This document shows, in pieces, positions 41,805 to 51,377 of a stretch of DNA of 64,000 nt; the stretch's first letter is position 1; each line of letters opens with the position of its first letter. Below the pieces are notes generated by a model. The model had not been told where the DNA came from, searched no databases, and saw only the letters and a list, made by a program, of their open reading frames with translations. Made by a program: the position numbers and the translations under genes. Origin of the DNA: Ornithinibacillus californiensis. Lineage in GTDB: Bacteria > Bacillota > Bacilli > Bacillales > Amphibacillaceae. The stretch is taken from the NCBI RefSeq assembly GCF_001038485.1, contig NZ_LDUE01000068.1:1-64000 (forward strand). The letters run 5' to 3'.

Positions 41805-42244
41805 ACGTGGTGTTCACTCCTATTGCCTTTACCATTAAACAGTAAAAGTACAAATTTAATACTTACTATAGTAAAAATTCGATGATTGCTAGGATGATTA
41901 TAGCAATTGGAACCTATAGTTTCAAGAAAGAGTTGTTCATACGAGGCATAAAAATAAAATCATCGCTCAAATCTGAGTATCTTCAATTAAAATTTAGAGA
42001 CTGGGACAAAAGTAATTCTATTAAGGTTAAATCCGAACATCATTATTAGTGCACATACCCCGCCCCGGAAATATACTGCGCTTTCCGTGGGCGGCTGGTG
42101 AGCCTCCTCAGAGCTATCGCTCTTGCGGGGTCTCACCGATGCCTATCCTCCCACAGGAGTCTCCGTATATTTCCGGGGCTAATATGGTGATTGTTCTCAT
42201 TTTTAATTCATTTGATTTTAGTTATGTCCCAACCCCCTCATTTG
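41805..42244. other. lepA-yqxA intergenic region
   Basis: 440 bp containing lepA upstream sequence (41805-41995), which is AT-rich with no recognised regulator, and repeat copy B (41996-42233), which ends 12 bp from the yqxA stop. No gene is supported. Confidence 0.7.
41996..42233. repeat. Structured dispersed repeat, copy B
   Basis: About 238 bp closely matching copy C (62611-62855). Outer motifs AGAGACTGGGACA and TGTCCCAACC are at the ends. The core has arms CCCCGGAAATATAC (42063-42076) and GTATATTTCCGGGG (42165-42178), perfectly complementary, enclosing CGCTTTCCGTGGGCGGC, the hairpin AGAGC-TATC-GCTCT within GGTGAG...CTCACC, and CCTCCCACAGGAG. No open frame makes sense. It lies just after yqxA. 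Confidence 0.88.
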
Positions 42245-42577
42245 TTAGAAAAACAATTGAGAAATTTGATATAGAATTTGAACTATTAGATCATAAAACC
42301 CTTGTACGATTACTTCCAGAAAGGATGCTGTTTTTTGGCTTAAGTGATCCGGATTAGAATTGGAAAGTTCTTGTGCAACTACTTGTTGATTTACAACCTC
42401 AGGTTCTTGTACAGTTTCATTAACCGTTTGTTGAACCTGTGCTTGCGTTTCCGTTACTTCTTGTATGGCAGTAGGTTTTATAGATTCCACGGCCTTACCA
42501 TTATAGTCAATCCCTACGATTGCCCCAACTAAGAAACATATAACTAACAGCAGCATCACAGATACAAATTTAAACAT
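42245..42577 (-). CDS. yqxA: YqxA-like membrane protein (DUF3679)
   Basis: 110 residues: an N-terminal membrane segment (about 4-22) with FLVGAIVGIDYNG, a Gln/Glu-rich polar middle (~40-75), and a hydrophobic C-terminal helix. The N-terminal pattern and place between spoIIP and lepA match YqxA of B. subtilis. Function unknown; probably expressed with spoIIP during sporulation (15 bp gap). RBS GGGAGGTTC precedes the ATG. Confidence 0.85.
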   Translation of the reverse strand: MFKFVSVMLLLVICFLVGAIVGIDYNGKAVESIKPTAIQEVTETQAQVQQTVNETVQEPEVVNQQVVAQELSNSNPDHLSQKTASFLEVIVQGFYDLIVQILYQISQLFF

Positions 42578-42592
42578 TTCTAGAACCTCCCT

Positions 42593-43759
42593 TTAATCGG
42601 AACTTACCTTTTCGGCATCCCAGTAAAACTCACTAAATACTTCTGCCAAGGCTTCCGCTGAACGATATAATTCCTCAAGATTATTATCAACACCACCAAT
42701 TTCAACTGTTAGGGCATTTTCATGTAAATCTTGGTTAAATACCCCATCTGTACCCGTTCCTTTCTTAGGTGGTAGTACACCCCTGCTTAGGCCTGGGTAT
42801 TTTTCCTGCATGAATTTATGAAGCTTGCTGGCTATTTCGAGGTTTTTTTCATAATTTTTATTTTCTCCACCAATAACAAAAGCAATTTTTGCGTATGATT
42901 TACCTTCAATAACTTTAGTAGTTATAGATTTTCTTTGTGAATCCCTATGAAAATCAAATACATATTGAATATTATTATTATTTGAAAATACTTCTTGAAC
43001 ATTATTACGAATCGCATCGTAGGATTGCCAATATTCCATGTTCTTTTCATCAAGCAACTTCATAGTATCTGTCTTATCAAGCACGTTACCAATACCATAT
43101 TGATCCAACGTCTTGGAGAAGCGCTCACTAACCAACGAAATATTAACTTCACTATGTTGAGCAAGATTGGGATTAGTTACATCCGGGAGATGTGGTAAAA
43201 ACGACTCGTAGTTATGAGTGTTATAGACAAACACAACTTTTTTATCTCCTGTAGAAGGCATGTCTTCATCTGGTGTTTTTGATTCATCCTTGTCAACTTC
43301 TTCATCTACTACTGCCTCACGCTCTTTTAGCACTTCTTCAAGTGGTGGTGAAGATTCTATCGGCAGATTTGTGTAATTTGTTCCCTCACCAGCTATAAAA
43401 ATTTCACTATCATAAATCGAGAAGCCTGGTAGTTCATTACCCAATAAACTTCTAGGATCATCCGGTTTAATACTTGTAGCAATTTGAAAAAGCGTTGAAG
43501 ACAATTTAGGCATTTCTGTATCTGGCGGAAGTCCTTCCATAAATACACGGTTTTCCAACCCTAACAAATACATAAATGTCGAACTCTCTATTTCACTAGT
43601 CCAGTTCGTCAATGTGTTAGACGATAGGCGCAGAGCGGGTGATATTGAAGTGAAAATTCCAATGAATAAAAATAATAATAGAATACTTATTAAATATAAG
43701 GCACTTTTCTTCAATAAAAAATAAATGCGTTTATTCTTATAATGATGAGGTCCGACCAT
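42593..43759 (-). CDS. spoIIP: Stage II sporulation protein P
   Basis: 388 residues: an N-terminal membrane segment (about 17-37), an acidic linker (~135-165), and the SpoIIP amidase/endopeptidase domain with VFVYNTHNYESFLP (~179-192), FDFHRDSQR and VEIGGVDNNLEE. Together with SpoIID and SpoIIM it degrades septal peptidoglycan during engulfment. Downstream of gpr, as in B. subtilis. Confidence 0.95.
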   Translation of the reverse strand: MVGPHHYKNKRIYFLLKKSALYLISILLLFLFIGIFTSISPALRLSSNTLTNWTSEIESSTFMYLLGLENRVFMEGLPPDTEMPKLSSTLFQIATSIKPDDPRSLLGNELPGFSIYDSEIFIAGEGTNYTNLPIESSPPLEEVLKEREAVVDEEVDKDESKTPDEDMPSTGDKKVVFVYNTHNYESFLPHLPDVTNPNLAQHSEVNISLVSERFSKTLDQYGIGNVLDKTDTMKLLDEKNMEYWQSYDAIRNNVQEVFSNNNNIQYVFDFHRDSQRKSITTKVIEGKSYAKIAFVIGGENKNYEKNLEIASKLHKFMQEKYPGLSRGVLPPKKGTGTDGVFNQDLHENALTVEIGGVDNNLEELYRSAEALAEVFSEFYWDAEKVSSD

Positions 43760-43865
43760 AATGTTCCACCTTCCTAGTTCGTCTATAGTAAAATCTATGA
43801 CGAATTATCGGAAGGTAGAACCGATACTCTCATTTTTCACAAAATTTAATAGATTTATTCCTTAG

Positions 43866-44996
43866 TTATCTGGAGTACGAAGCAAAATTATCTACATCTA
43901 CTGCTTCGTGTAATGCAGCATTAATGCCATTCGCTAGTACATGTGACATATCTACCATAAAACCATCTACTTCCTTTGGTGTAACCATCATATTATAGCC
44001 GGTAGGGGTCAACACCTCCGAAATAAGCTTTCTTTTTTCCTCATCTGATAGATTACCTACTATACCTAAGAATGTTTGTCTCTTTTCGGCATCCGGCATG
44101 TCTTCCTCCGTATATTTCTTCCCACCAAAATTCATATTTGCCGGGGCTAATGCTTTCGAAGGACGGTCCTTTTCACGCCATTCCCTACCGAAATGTTTAA
44201 GAATATAATCAATGGTATCGCTTGTTATTGTTACAGCATCTACTACAGTTGGTACACCGATAGCAAGAACAGGTACACCAAGGGATTCTTTACTTAGTTC
44301 CTTACGCTTATTTCCAACACCTGAACCAGGGTGAATTCCCGAATCTGAAAGTTGAATCGTTTCATTAACTCTTTCAATCGACCTCGAAGCTAAAGCATCA
44401 ATTGCAATGACAAAATCAGGCTTAAACTTTTCCACAATTCCAAAGATAATATTGCTCGTTTCAATCCCCGTGACACCCATTACGCCAGGAGTTACCGCTC
44501 CCACTGGTCTATATCCTTCAGACACAGATTGATGTTCAAGCTTAAACAAGTGACTAGTTACCAATACCTTCTCAACTGTCATAGGCCCAAGGGCATCTGG
44601 TGTCACATTCCAATTTCCAAGGCCAACAACAAGTCCAGTTGCATCCTTCTTAATATTATTTTTCTCTAATAAGTTCTCTATTTCCCGCGCTAAAATTTTC
44701 GCGGCATTTTCTTGGCGCTTTGTATCTTGTTTTTTCACACCATCAGCATAGATGGTTACATAAGATCCTGGTTTTTTACCTAATAATTCTGCACCTTCCT
44801 GATCGATTTCAACATAAGAGATCTTGATTCCATCTTCCTCTCGATCCTTGAGCTGTACACCTTTTATTTGATCTTCAGGTGGTGTTTCTTTTTCAACATA
44901 CATATCTTTTGCTTCTACGGCTAAATCAGTACGAACCTGCAATTGGTTCTCGTTCATTTCCTTCATATCCAAAATAAAACGCATCCTTTCTGGCAT
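43866..44996 (-). CDS. gpr: Germination protease GPR
   Basis: 376 residues, matching the A25 family: [12 protein letters not shown] near the N terminus, [37 protein letters not shown] and [16 protein letters not shown] degrades small acid-soluble spore proteins after autoprocessing at the start of germination. The start is uncertain: ATG at 44996 follows GTGAG, while ATGs 4, 10 and 13 codons later are possible, and the family often starts 10-15 residues before RTDLA. Monocistronic or with spoIIP. Confidence 0.95.
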   Translation of the reverse strand: MPERMRFILDMKEMNENQLQVRTDLAVEAKDMYVEKETPPEDQIKGVQLKDREEDGIKISYVEIDQEGAELLGKKPGSYVTIYADGVKKQDTKRQENAAKILAREIENLLEKNNIKKDATGLVVGLGNWNVTPDALGPMTVEKVLVTSHLFKLEHQSVSEGYRPVGAVTPGVMGVTGIETSNIIFGIVEKFKPDFVIAIDALASRSIERVNETIQLSDSGIHPGSGVGNKRKELSKESLGVPVLAIGVPTVVDAVTITSDTIDYILKHFGREWREKDRPSKALAPANMNFGGKKYTEEDMPDAEKRQTFLGIVGNLSDEEKRKLISEVLTPTGYNMMVTPKEVDGFMVDMSHVLANGINAALHEAVDVDNFASYSR

Positions 44997-45148
44997 CTTA
45001 AAATCTCACAAATCTATAGCATTAGCCTTAACATTTTCAGTAAAAACATACAATATTACATAAAAAGAGCATTCACTACATTAGTCATTTCTTTAATAGA
45101 TAAGGAAAGTAATGTAAATTTTTCTATTAGCTCAAAATAATTTTCTTA

Positions 45149-45177
45149 TTGAAAACAAGCGCTAACTTTGGTACAAT
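45149..45177 (+). promoter_or_regulatory. SigA promoter of rpsT
   Basis: TTGAAA (45149-45154), 17-nt spacer, TACAAT (45172-45177), 49 bp before the rpsT start codon. Confidence 0.8.
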
Positions 45178-45225
45178 GTCTCTTGTTCAGTGTAATGAAC
45201 GTTTGTGTTTCTAGGAGGTGAAATA

Positions 45226-45492
45226 ATGGCTAATATTAAATCCGCAATTAAACGTGTTGATGTAAACAATAAAAAGCGTGCTCAAAACCAATCAGACAAA
45301 TCTGAAATGCGTTCACAAATAAAGCTAGTTGAAAAATTTGTTGAAGCAAATGATGTTGAAAATGCAAAAACTGCATTAACTGCTACGATCAAGAAAATTG
45401 ATAAAGCTGTACAAAAAGGTCTTATCCATAAAAATGCAGGTACTCGTCAAAAGAGTCGTTTAACTAAAAGAGTTAACGGACTTGGTGCCTAA
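45226..45492 (+). CDS. rpsT: 30S ribosomal protein S20
   Basis: 88 residues after ATG at 45226 with AGGAGGTG 5-6 nt upstream. The start [11 protein letters not shown] and the basic, Ala/Lys-rich helices ending [11 protein letters not shown] are typical of S20. Single gene on the plus strand between gpr and holA (opposite direction), the usual Bacillus arrangement. Confidence 0.97.
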   Translation: MANIKSAIKRVDVNNKKRAQNQSDKSEMRSQIKLVEKFVEANDVENAKTALTATIKKIDKAVQKGLIHKNAGTRQKSRLTKRVNGLGA

Positions 45493-45496
45493 TTGA

Positions 45497-45527
45497 AAAA
45501 ACGATCCCTTTAACAGGATCGTTTTTT
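45497..45527. terminator. Bidirectional terminator between rpsT and holA
   Basis: AAACGATCC and GGATCGTTT pair with an 8-nt loop, flanked by A-run and T7. It ends next to the holA stop codon. Confidence 0.9.
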
Positions 45528-46537
45528 TATTGCTTTATTAGATTAAAAAGTAGTAACTCAAATGCCAATTCTTTTTCCATTTTCCCCTGCTTAATCATCG
45601 CATCCGTTTCCGTAAGTTGATCCATAATATATTCCAATCTCTTAACGGGAAGCTTTATTTCACGACTTAACGCAATCTTAATAACATACGGGTGAACACC
45701 TAATTGTTTTTGCATTTGACCAGAACTATAACCTTTTTGCTTCAGTAACTTGACACGTAAGATAGTTCGGAATTGAAAAGCTAACAGCCCAATCAATGCT
45801 ATTGGTTCTTCCTTCATTTTCTCTAAATCCTTATAGATAGAAATAGCTTTTGCCAAGTCACCATCCATCACTGCATCCACTAATCTAATGCCCGAACTAC
45901 TAATCGTATGAGATACCAACTCTTCAGCAACCTGTCTTGTTACAGTACCGCCTTCTCCAACATAAAAAGATATTTTCTCTAACTCACTTTCAATAATCTT
46001 TAGATCTGTGGAAAGTTCATTCTCGAATATAGGAAAAGCCTCATCTGCAATTGAAATGTTCAGCTGCTTTGCTAAATTCATAATCCAATTCTTCAGTTCG
46101 TATTCTTTAACTGGATTACATTCCGCTACAAGCCCTTTTTCTTTCAGTTGCTTACTGATTTTTTTTCGATCATCAATCTTTTCGTACGGCGCAATAAGAA
46201 CAAGAACCGTATAATCTACAGGTTTTTGCAAGTATTGCTCTAATACAGGCAGTTGATGTTCAAATGACAACTTGTCTGATTTAGCTTTTAGAAAGACTGC
46301 ATTTGTAGCAATCACTAACTTCCTTTCACCAAAGAAAGGATACGTCTCTACATCTGCGATTACTTCTTGGATAGACGTTTCCGTTAAATCATATGTAGAT
46401 AAGTTCTCTTCCTCGTCTAAAACATTTTTAACCAATAAATCCTTGATTTTCTGGATAAAATAATTTTCAGAACCATATAATAAAATGACTTCTGGGATAT
46501 TTTTCTTTAATTGTTTTACTGCCTCTGTATAAATCAT
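45527..46537 (-). CDS. holA: DNA polymerase III delta subunit
   Basis: 336 residues with the HolA (YqeN) pattern: VILLYGSENYFIQKIKDLLV near the N terminus, PFFGERKLVI, and C-terminal VHPYVIKIALSREIKLPVKR. It opens the sliding clamp in the clamp-loader complex. ATG at 46537, with TGGAGTG upstream; the open frame three codons longer starts GTG inside this RBS. Confidence 0.94.
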   Translation of the reverse strand: MIYTEAVKQLKKNIPEVILLYGSENYFIQKIKDLLVKNVLDEEENLSTYDLTETSIQEVIADVETYPFFGERKLVIATNAVFLKAKSDKLSFEHQLPVLEQYLQKPVDYTVLVLIAPYEKIDDRKKISKQLKEKGLVAECNPVKEYELKNWIMNLAKQLNISIADEAFPIFENELSTDLKIIESELEKISFYVGEGGTVTRQVAEELVSHTISSSGIRLVDAVMDGDLAKAISIYKDLEKMKEEPIALIGLLAFQFRTILRVKLLKQKGYSSGQMQKQLGVHPYVIKIALSREIKLPVKRLEYIMDQLTETDAMIKQGKMEKELAFELLLFNLIKQ

Positions 46538-46546
46538 GCTCTTCAC

Positions 46547-46847
46547 TCCACAATAGGTATATATTTTATGGTAATCCGTTGTTGAGTGAATAGCAAGAAA
46601 AACCGAGAGGGAAATTTGGGATAAGAATTTCCCTCCCTATCTATATGAACGTTTAACATAATGCCCTAGGAACAATATGTTAAGCGATGTTTTCCTTTAT
46701 TTATAGCATGACCCTTCTAGCCAAAAGTATAGTTGTCAAGTCTTTCTAATTTTGGTTATGCATAATCTATTTATGACATTTTTGTATCATTGGTGGATTT
46801 TTTTATGTATTTAATTTATACTAAAGGTTGATATGGGAGGGTTAGCT
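46547..46847. other. holA-yqzM intergenic region
   Basis: 301 bp between divergent genes. The only clear structure is the hairpin at 46607-46635. A TTGTCA near 46737 could be part of a yqzM promoter, but the -10 is ambiguous. Confidence 0.5.
46607..46635 (-). terminator. Hairpin upstream of holA
   Basis: GAGGGAAATT and AATTTCCCTC pair perfectly with a 9-nt loop. On the minus strand TCTCGGTTTTT follows, resembling a terminator for leftward transcription, although it lies 70 bp upstream of holA. It could end read-through from comEC or act in the holA leader. Confidence 0.55.
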
Positions 46848-46982
46848 ATGAATGAATTTGAAAAGAATCCGCAATCAAAAAATAACGATGTTGTAGACTC
46901 CATTAAAGGGTTCGGATTTTCTTTAGTTTTCTTTCTTTTAATATTCTTTATAGGTGTAACAATTAGTGTAATTGGTTCTTAA
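46848..46982 (+). CDS. yqzM: YqzM family small membrane protein
   Basis: 44 residues reading MNEFEKNPQSKNNDVVDSIK then a single membrane segment (about 21-43) ending IGS. Both the N-terminal MNEFEKN-QSK-ND pattern and the length match B. subtilis YqzM, found next to comEC. RBS GGGAGGG precedes the ATG. Function unknown. Confidence 0.9.
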   Translation: MNEFEKNPQSKNNDVVDSIKGFGFSLVFFLLIFFIGVTISVIGS

Positions 46983-47001
46983 GTACATAAGTGTGGTGCA
47001 G

Positions 47002-47037
47002 GCAAAAGAGACTGGTAAAATTTCCGGTCTCTTTTGC
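47002..47037. terminator. Terminator between yqzM and comEC
   Basis: GCAAAAGAGAC and GTCTCTTTTGC form a strong stem, followed by TTTTTTTA on the plus strand. It lies between convergent yqzM and comEC. Confidence 0.85.
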
Positions 47038-47061
47038 TTTTTTACTAGGTCTATTTATAGA

Positions 47062-49326
47062 CTATGGCTTGAATAAATAAAAAGTTCCACTATTTTTAGT
47101 AAATCGATATGTAATTGCTCCTGACTCATCTGTTCTCAACGTTTTAACTTTTTGTTTTTTCAATAATTCCAGTACATCAGTTGAGGGATGACCATACCGA
47201 TTATTTTTGCCAACAGAAATTAAAGCATAGTTTGGTTGAGTTTTTGAGATAAATAATGAATCTGAGGATGTGTTACTTCCATGATGCGCAACCTTCAAGA
47301 TGTCAATGTTTAATTCGGGGAACGTTTGAAGAATTTGACGCTCTGTCTCTTTATCGATATCACCTGTAAATAACCAATTCTGTTTCCCAAACTCCGAAAG
47401 AAAAACAAGTGAATTTTCGTTACTGCCCTTTTTATCTACCCGGGGAGAAAGAATAGTAAACCTCTTTCCTTTTATATCAAGGGTTTGTCCTGCTTTTACC
47501 CTTATTAATTTACTCTTAGTATTCGCATGTAACAAATCTTCATCAAGTTGGAAATACTCACTTACAACTATATTTTCCACAAAAAAATCTTCCAAGATGT
47601 GATGCACACTTCCAGCATGATCACCATCCTCATGACTAATGAATATCGCGTCAATCTTCTGTATACCCTTATATTGGAGAAAAGGTTTGATAATTCTTCT
47701 ATAATTAGCATCTGATAACTCCTGCTCTCCAAATCCTACCTTAGCACCCGCATCAACCAAAAATACCCCTTTTCGAAATGGCAGCTCAATTACTATGGCA
47801 TCTCCTTGTCCTATATCGAGCATAGTTACACTGCCATAGCTTGATAAATATGGCCTTATCACTAATATCAGTAACAACAGAGTTATGGAAATACCATATA
47901 TAAAAGCTTGTCTTAATCTTCCATTCTGAATCATCCCCATCATGGCTATTAATAAAGCATAATAGATGATGATAGTTAGGAGGGGAAAGCTACCGGTATA
48001 CCAGGGAAAATAGGCTATTTGATCCACTATTTCAATAAAACCAACAAAAATATTCTCATGGATGACAGAAAAAAGTATGTCCAAAGGTTCTTGTATGAAT
48101 CGTAATGGTGCAATAATTACTAAAACAAACATGAGTGGGATAACAAAAAATGTAAAATACGGTACAACAATAACATTGAGGAGAACCGATAGTGGGTTTA
48201 GATGATAAAAATAGAGGAATTGTAATGGCATGATCATAAACTGTGAAATAAAACTTAACTTTAACATTTGTGTAAGTAGATTTCCTTCCAAAAGCCATTG
48301 TTTAGATAAAATAATCCCAAACGTTACAATAAATGATAATTGAAACCCTATCTGATAAATAATATAAGGATCTGCCATTATTAGAGCTAAGCAAGTAATA
48401 CTGATTATGTCTGTTACGGTTAGCTTAACTTTTAATTTCTGGATTAGAATTACAATTATCACCATTAAGCTCGCTCGCCAGACGGATGGAGCACCGCCAG
48501 CAAGAACCGCATACACCGGTAAGAACATGAGAATTAATAACTGAGCCTTTTCTTTAGTAAATAATCCAATCCTAACAGTTGATAAATAGAGAAGCCCAAC
48601 AACTAGCCCGATATGAAGACCCGAAATTGCTAATAAATGTGACAATCCCCACCTCTGAAATAATTCTGTTGTTTGATCATCAATCTGGCTATCATCCCCT
48701 AGTACTAATGCATTAATCCACCCGCTAGTTACCAAAGAAATTTGTTCAGAAATATGACCTTTGATCAATCCTCTCACCTGATAAATCCAGTTTATCTTGT
48801 TTTCTTCTGAACAAGTAATCTCATCCAAAGTAGAAATCATTTCGTAATAAATCCCCATTGAAGCTAAGTACTTTTGATAATCAAACTGTCCTGGATTTCC
48901 ACTTCCGTCAGGTATCGTTATTTCCCCCTGGAAATTACACATTGCACCAGATTGAATAGTTGTAAGCGCAGAATGACTGTTGTTTGGGCTAAACACGGAT
49001 ACTCGGATTTTATGCTTAGTTTCAACCTCTTGAATATCAAACCGTAATAGGGTTTCGGATAAAGAAATAGGACTTATTATTTCACCTATTAGATTCATTT
49101 CTTGAGGGGCATGATTAATATTTAGTAGTTGGATGGGAGGGATATATAGAAGAAAAAATAGATAAGAGGCTAGAGAAATAAGGATAACTAACTTCTCTAA
49201 CCGTCTAGATTTATATAAATAACTGAGCCAACATACTAAAACAACAAAAAACAAAATGGAATCAAATACAATCGTTAATCCACTGCAAACTACAGAGAGA
49301 GCAGGAATATACCAGTAGCCTTTCAT
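47062..49326 (-). CDS. comEC: DNA uptake channel ComEC/Rec2
   Basis: 754 residues: N-terminal membrane segments and an OB-like extracellular region, the competence domain with HLLAISGLHIGLVVGLLYL, about ten membrane helices, and a C-terminal metallo-beta-lactamase domain (ISHEDGDHAGSVHHIL, VAHHGSNTSS, RYGHPS). It forms the membrane channel for single-stranded DNA in transformation. ATG at 49326 has AGAGG about 8 nt upstream; the frame continues 25 codons further upstream into comEB without support. It follows comEB by 10 bp. Confidence 0.94.
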   Translation of the reverse strand: MKGYWYIPALSVVCSGLTIVFDSILFFVVLVCWLSYLYKSRRLEKLVILISLASYLFFLLYIPPIQLLNINHAPQEMNLIGEIISPISLSETLLRFDIQEVETKHKIRVSVFSPNNSHSALTTIQSGAMCNFQGEITIPDGSGNPGQFDYQKYLASMGIYYEMISTLDEITCSEENKINWIYQVRGLIKGHISEQISLVTSGWINALVLGDDSQIDDQTTELFQRWGLSHLLAISGLHIGLVVGLLYLSTVRIGLFTKEKAQLLILMFLPVYAVLAGGAPSVWRASLMVIIVILIQKLKVKLTVTDIISITCLALIMADPYIIYQIGFQLSFIVTFGIILSKQWLLEGNLLTQMLKLSFISQFMIMPLQFLYFYHLNPLSVLLNVIVVPYFTFFVIPLMFVLVIIAPLRFIQEPLDILFSVIHENIFVGFIEIVDQIAYFPWYTGSFPLLTIIIYYALLIAMMGMIQNGRLRQAFIYGISITLLLLILVIRPYLSSYGSVTMLDIGQGDAIVIELPFRKGVFLVDAGAKVGFGEQELSDANYRRIIKPFLQYKGIQKIDAIFISHEDGDHAGSVHHILEDFFVENIVVSEYFQLDEDLLHANTKSKLIRVKAGQTLDIKGKRFTILSPRVDKKGSNENSLVFLSEFGKQNWLFTGDIDKETERQILQTFPELNIDILKVAHHGSNTSSDSLFISKTQPNYALISVGKNNRYGHPSTDVLELLKKQKVKTLRTDESGAITYRFTKNSGTFYLFKP

Positions 49327-49336
49327 TGTTTGGCCT

Positions 49337-49894
49337 CTATAATTTAAATAGTTCAGTAGCCTTCTCTTTGAGAGAAGTGAATTCTCTTGAATCGTTCTCA
49401 TCTACCATTTCTAATAGTTCCTTAATTAATTGAGATTTTTCTTTATAATTTAAATCAAATGATAAATAATCTAATTCCACTTTTTCTGTCCTTACTCCCG
49501 CTTCTTTAAATAACTGGACAGCATATGGGTGATTTTTATAATCCTCTGCATAATAGACATTCTTTATGCCACTTTGAATTAGTTGCTTGGTACATTGTAA
49601 ACAAGGATAATGCGTTACATAAACATCGGCGTTTTCCGTTGGCACTCCAAACTTAGCACATTGGAGGAGAGCATTTGCCTCTGCATGAACAGTACGTACA
49701 CAGTGACCATCAATAACATAACATTCATCATCGATACAATGAACACTCCCCGATACACTACCATTATAGCCACCTGCAATAATACGCTTATCACGGACGA
49801 TTGTTGCTCCGACCATAAGTCTTGTACATGTACTTCGTAGGGCTAAAAGCTGACTTTGCGCCATAAAATATTGATTCCATGATATTCTTTCCAT
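49337..49894 (-). CDS. comEB: dCMP deaminase family protein ComEB
   Basis: 185 residues with the zinc deaminase motifs TVHAEANALLQC (about 68-79, His and catalytic Glu) and PCLQC (~97-101). It belongs to the deoxycytidylate deaminase family; in B. subtilis ComEB is encoded in the late competence operon but is not essential for uptake. Between comEA and comEC, in standard order. Confidence 0.95.
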   Translation of the reverse strand: MERISWNQYFMAQSQLLALRSTCTRLMVGATIVRDKRIIAGGYNGSVSGSVHCIDDECYVIDGHCVRTVHAEANALLQCAKFGVPTENADVYVTHYPCLQCTKQLIQSGIKNVYYAEDYKNHPYAVQLFKEAGVRTEKVELDYLSFDLNYKEKSQLIKELLEMVDENDSREFTSLKEKATELFKL

Positions 49895-49955
49895 TATCTT
49901 AACTCCCCTCTCTTTAAACCTAGTTTACCTTTCTATTAAATATATCGTCAATTAC

Positions 49956-50537
49956 TTAAGGAACTTGTATTTCTTCTTTAAGTGCCTCTAATGTTTTCTC
50001 ACCTATTCCAGAAACCTCCAGTAAATCTTCTACTTTTTTAAAATACCCATTTTCTTCACGATATTCTACAATAGCATTCGCTTTAGAGGGACCTATACCA
50101 GGTAACTTCTGAATCTCTTCAACAGTTGCATAATTAATCCTTATTTTACTAGTTTGTGCCTGTGTCGCACTCTGCGAACCTTCCTGGCCCATTTTAGGTA
50201 CGATGATAATCATTTCATCAAAAACTTTTTGAGCAAGGTTAATCTGGTTTTGATCAGCTTCCTTTGTAAAGCCACCCGCCAACAACACGACATCCTGAAC
50301 GCGAGCGTTGTCATCCATTTCATAAACACCTGGTTGTTTCACTTCGCCTTTTATATCAACTAGTATTTTGCTTACCTTTACATCAGACATACTATTTATT
50401 TCAATGGCATTATCCGCTTCAACAGGGATTAAGGTTGCTGTCTGTTCATGATTATCTTCCCGAACTATAAGAAAGATAACGATGGCAGCAATAATTATTA
50501 ATCCAATAATAATATTTTTCTTTATTATTTCCTGCAA
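49956..50537 (-). CDS. comEA: DNA receptor ComEA
   Basis: 193 residues: one N-terminal membrane segment (about 7-25), an SLBB-like domain (~55-105, DIKGEVKQPGVYEMDDNARV), a Gln/Ser linker, and a C-terminal helix-hairpin-helix pair (INYATVEEIQKLPGIGPSKA, then LLEVSGIGEKTLEAL). It binds double-stranded DNA at the cell surface. The TTG at 50537 follows GAGGTG by 8 nt; GTG three codons upstream overlaps that site. No ComK box (AAAA-N5-TTTT) was found upstream. Confidence 0.93.
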   Translation of the reverse strand: MQEIIKKNIIIGLIIIAAIVIFLIVREDNHEQTATLIPVEADNAIEINSMSDVKVSKILVDIKGEVKQPGVYEMDDNARVQDVVLLAGGFTKEADQNQINLAQKVFDEMIIIVPKMGQEGSQSATQAQTSKIRINYATVEEIQKLPGIGPSKANAIVEYREENGYFKKVEDLLEVSGIGEKTLEALKEEIQVP

Positions 50538-50608
50538 AACGAACACACCTCATTTCCCTTTTGTTCTACATCATACCTAAAAGAAAAAATCCTGGCAAAA
50601 AAAGAATA

Positions 50609-50635
50609 GGACAAGATAAGTTAATTATCTCGTCC
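50609..50635 (-). terminator. Terminator after yqeM
   Basis: GGACGAGATAA and TTATCTTGTCC pair on the minus strand (one G-U), then TATTCTTTTTTT follows. Its 5' arm contains the stop of yqeM. Confidence 0.8.
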
Positions 50636-51374
50636 TTTTTTGTGCAATAATAAAGATTCGTTCTGCGTTACTTTCAGAAAAATTATTTTCTAATAAAAAA
50701 TCTGCATGAATATTTAATATTTCTAAACCAGCATTATTTAACAATTCTTTATATACGTGAACAGCAAAAGTTTGTTGATGATGAGTCTCGTCAAACCTAG
50801 AATAACTTTCCCCATTCTTTTGGAAGAAAGTCAGCTCATGGAACATCTCACCTTCATGGTCTCCAGGAAAGCAATTCCAAATATAAGCACTACTTTCTGT
50901 TACATCAGAAAATGTATTTCCAACTAACTCTTCCTCCACATGTTTAACCGAATGAATATCAAATACAAGTATACCATTCTCATTCAATGCTTTAGCAACA
51001 TTAGTAAATACTTTCTGAAGACTTTCTATGCTAGTGATGTAGTTGATGACATCACAATAACTAATTGCAACATCAAATCCTACCAGACCTTCTAAGTCAA
51101 CCAAGTCTTGATGAACCCAGTCTATCTTAAGATTCTTCACACTCGCTTTTTGCTCAGCAATCGTTAACATATCAGATGAATAGTCTATACCAGTTATCGA
51201 GTAGTTTTTAGCCAGTTTAATGGTAATCTCACCAGTACCACAGCCTAAATCAATTATTCGCGGTGTTTTTAAATCGTATTGCTTAATAATTCGTTCCGTT
51301 AATTTAACCCATTGATCATATGGAGCATCTCCCATAAATTGATCATAAAGTCCAGCCATTAATTGATAAGCCAT
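50625..51374 (-). CDS. yqeM: SAM-dependent methyltransferase YqeM
   Basis: 249 residues: class I methyltransferase with IIDLGCGTGEITIKLA (about 40-55) and FDVAISYCDVINYI. The substrate is unknown; YqeM is conserved between rsfS and comE in Bacilli. It starts 3 bp after rsfS. The comER gene of B. subtilis is not present next to it. Confidence 0.88.
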   Translation of the reverse strand: MAYQLMAGLYDQFMGDAPYDQWVKLTERIIKQYDLKTPRIIDLGCGTGEITIKLAKNYSITGIDYSSDMLTIAEQKASVKNLKIDWVHQDLVDLEGLVGFDVAISYCDVINYITSIESLQKVFTNVAKALNENGILVFDIHSVKHVEEELVGNTFSDVTESSAYIWNCFPGDHEGEMFHELTFFQKNGESYSRFDETHHQQTFAVHVYKELLNNAGLEILNIHADFLLENNFSESNAERIFIIAQKRTR

Positions 51375-51377
51375 TCG

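Noticed and set aside
42049-42357. Open frame across repeat copy B into yqxA antisense
   Set aside because: It covers structured repeat DNA and then the antisense of yqxA; the other copies do not keep the frame.
50538-50624. ComK box upstream of comEA
   Set aside because: I looked for paired AAAA-N5-TTTT motifs and found only T-rich terminator sequence, not the required spacing.
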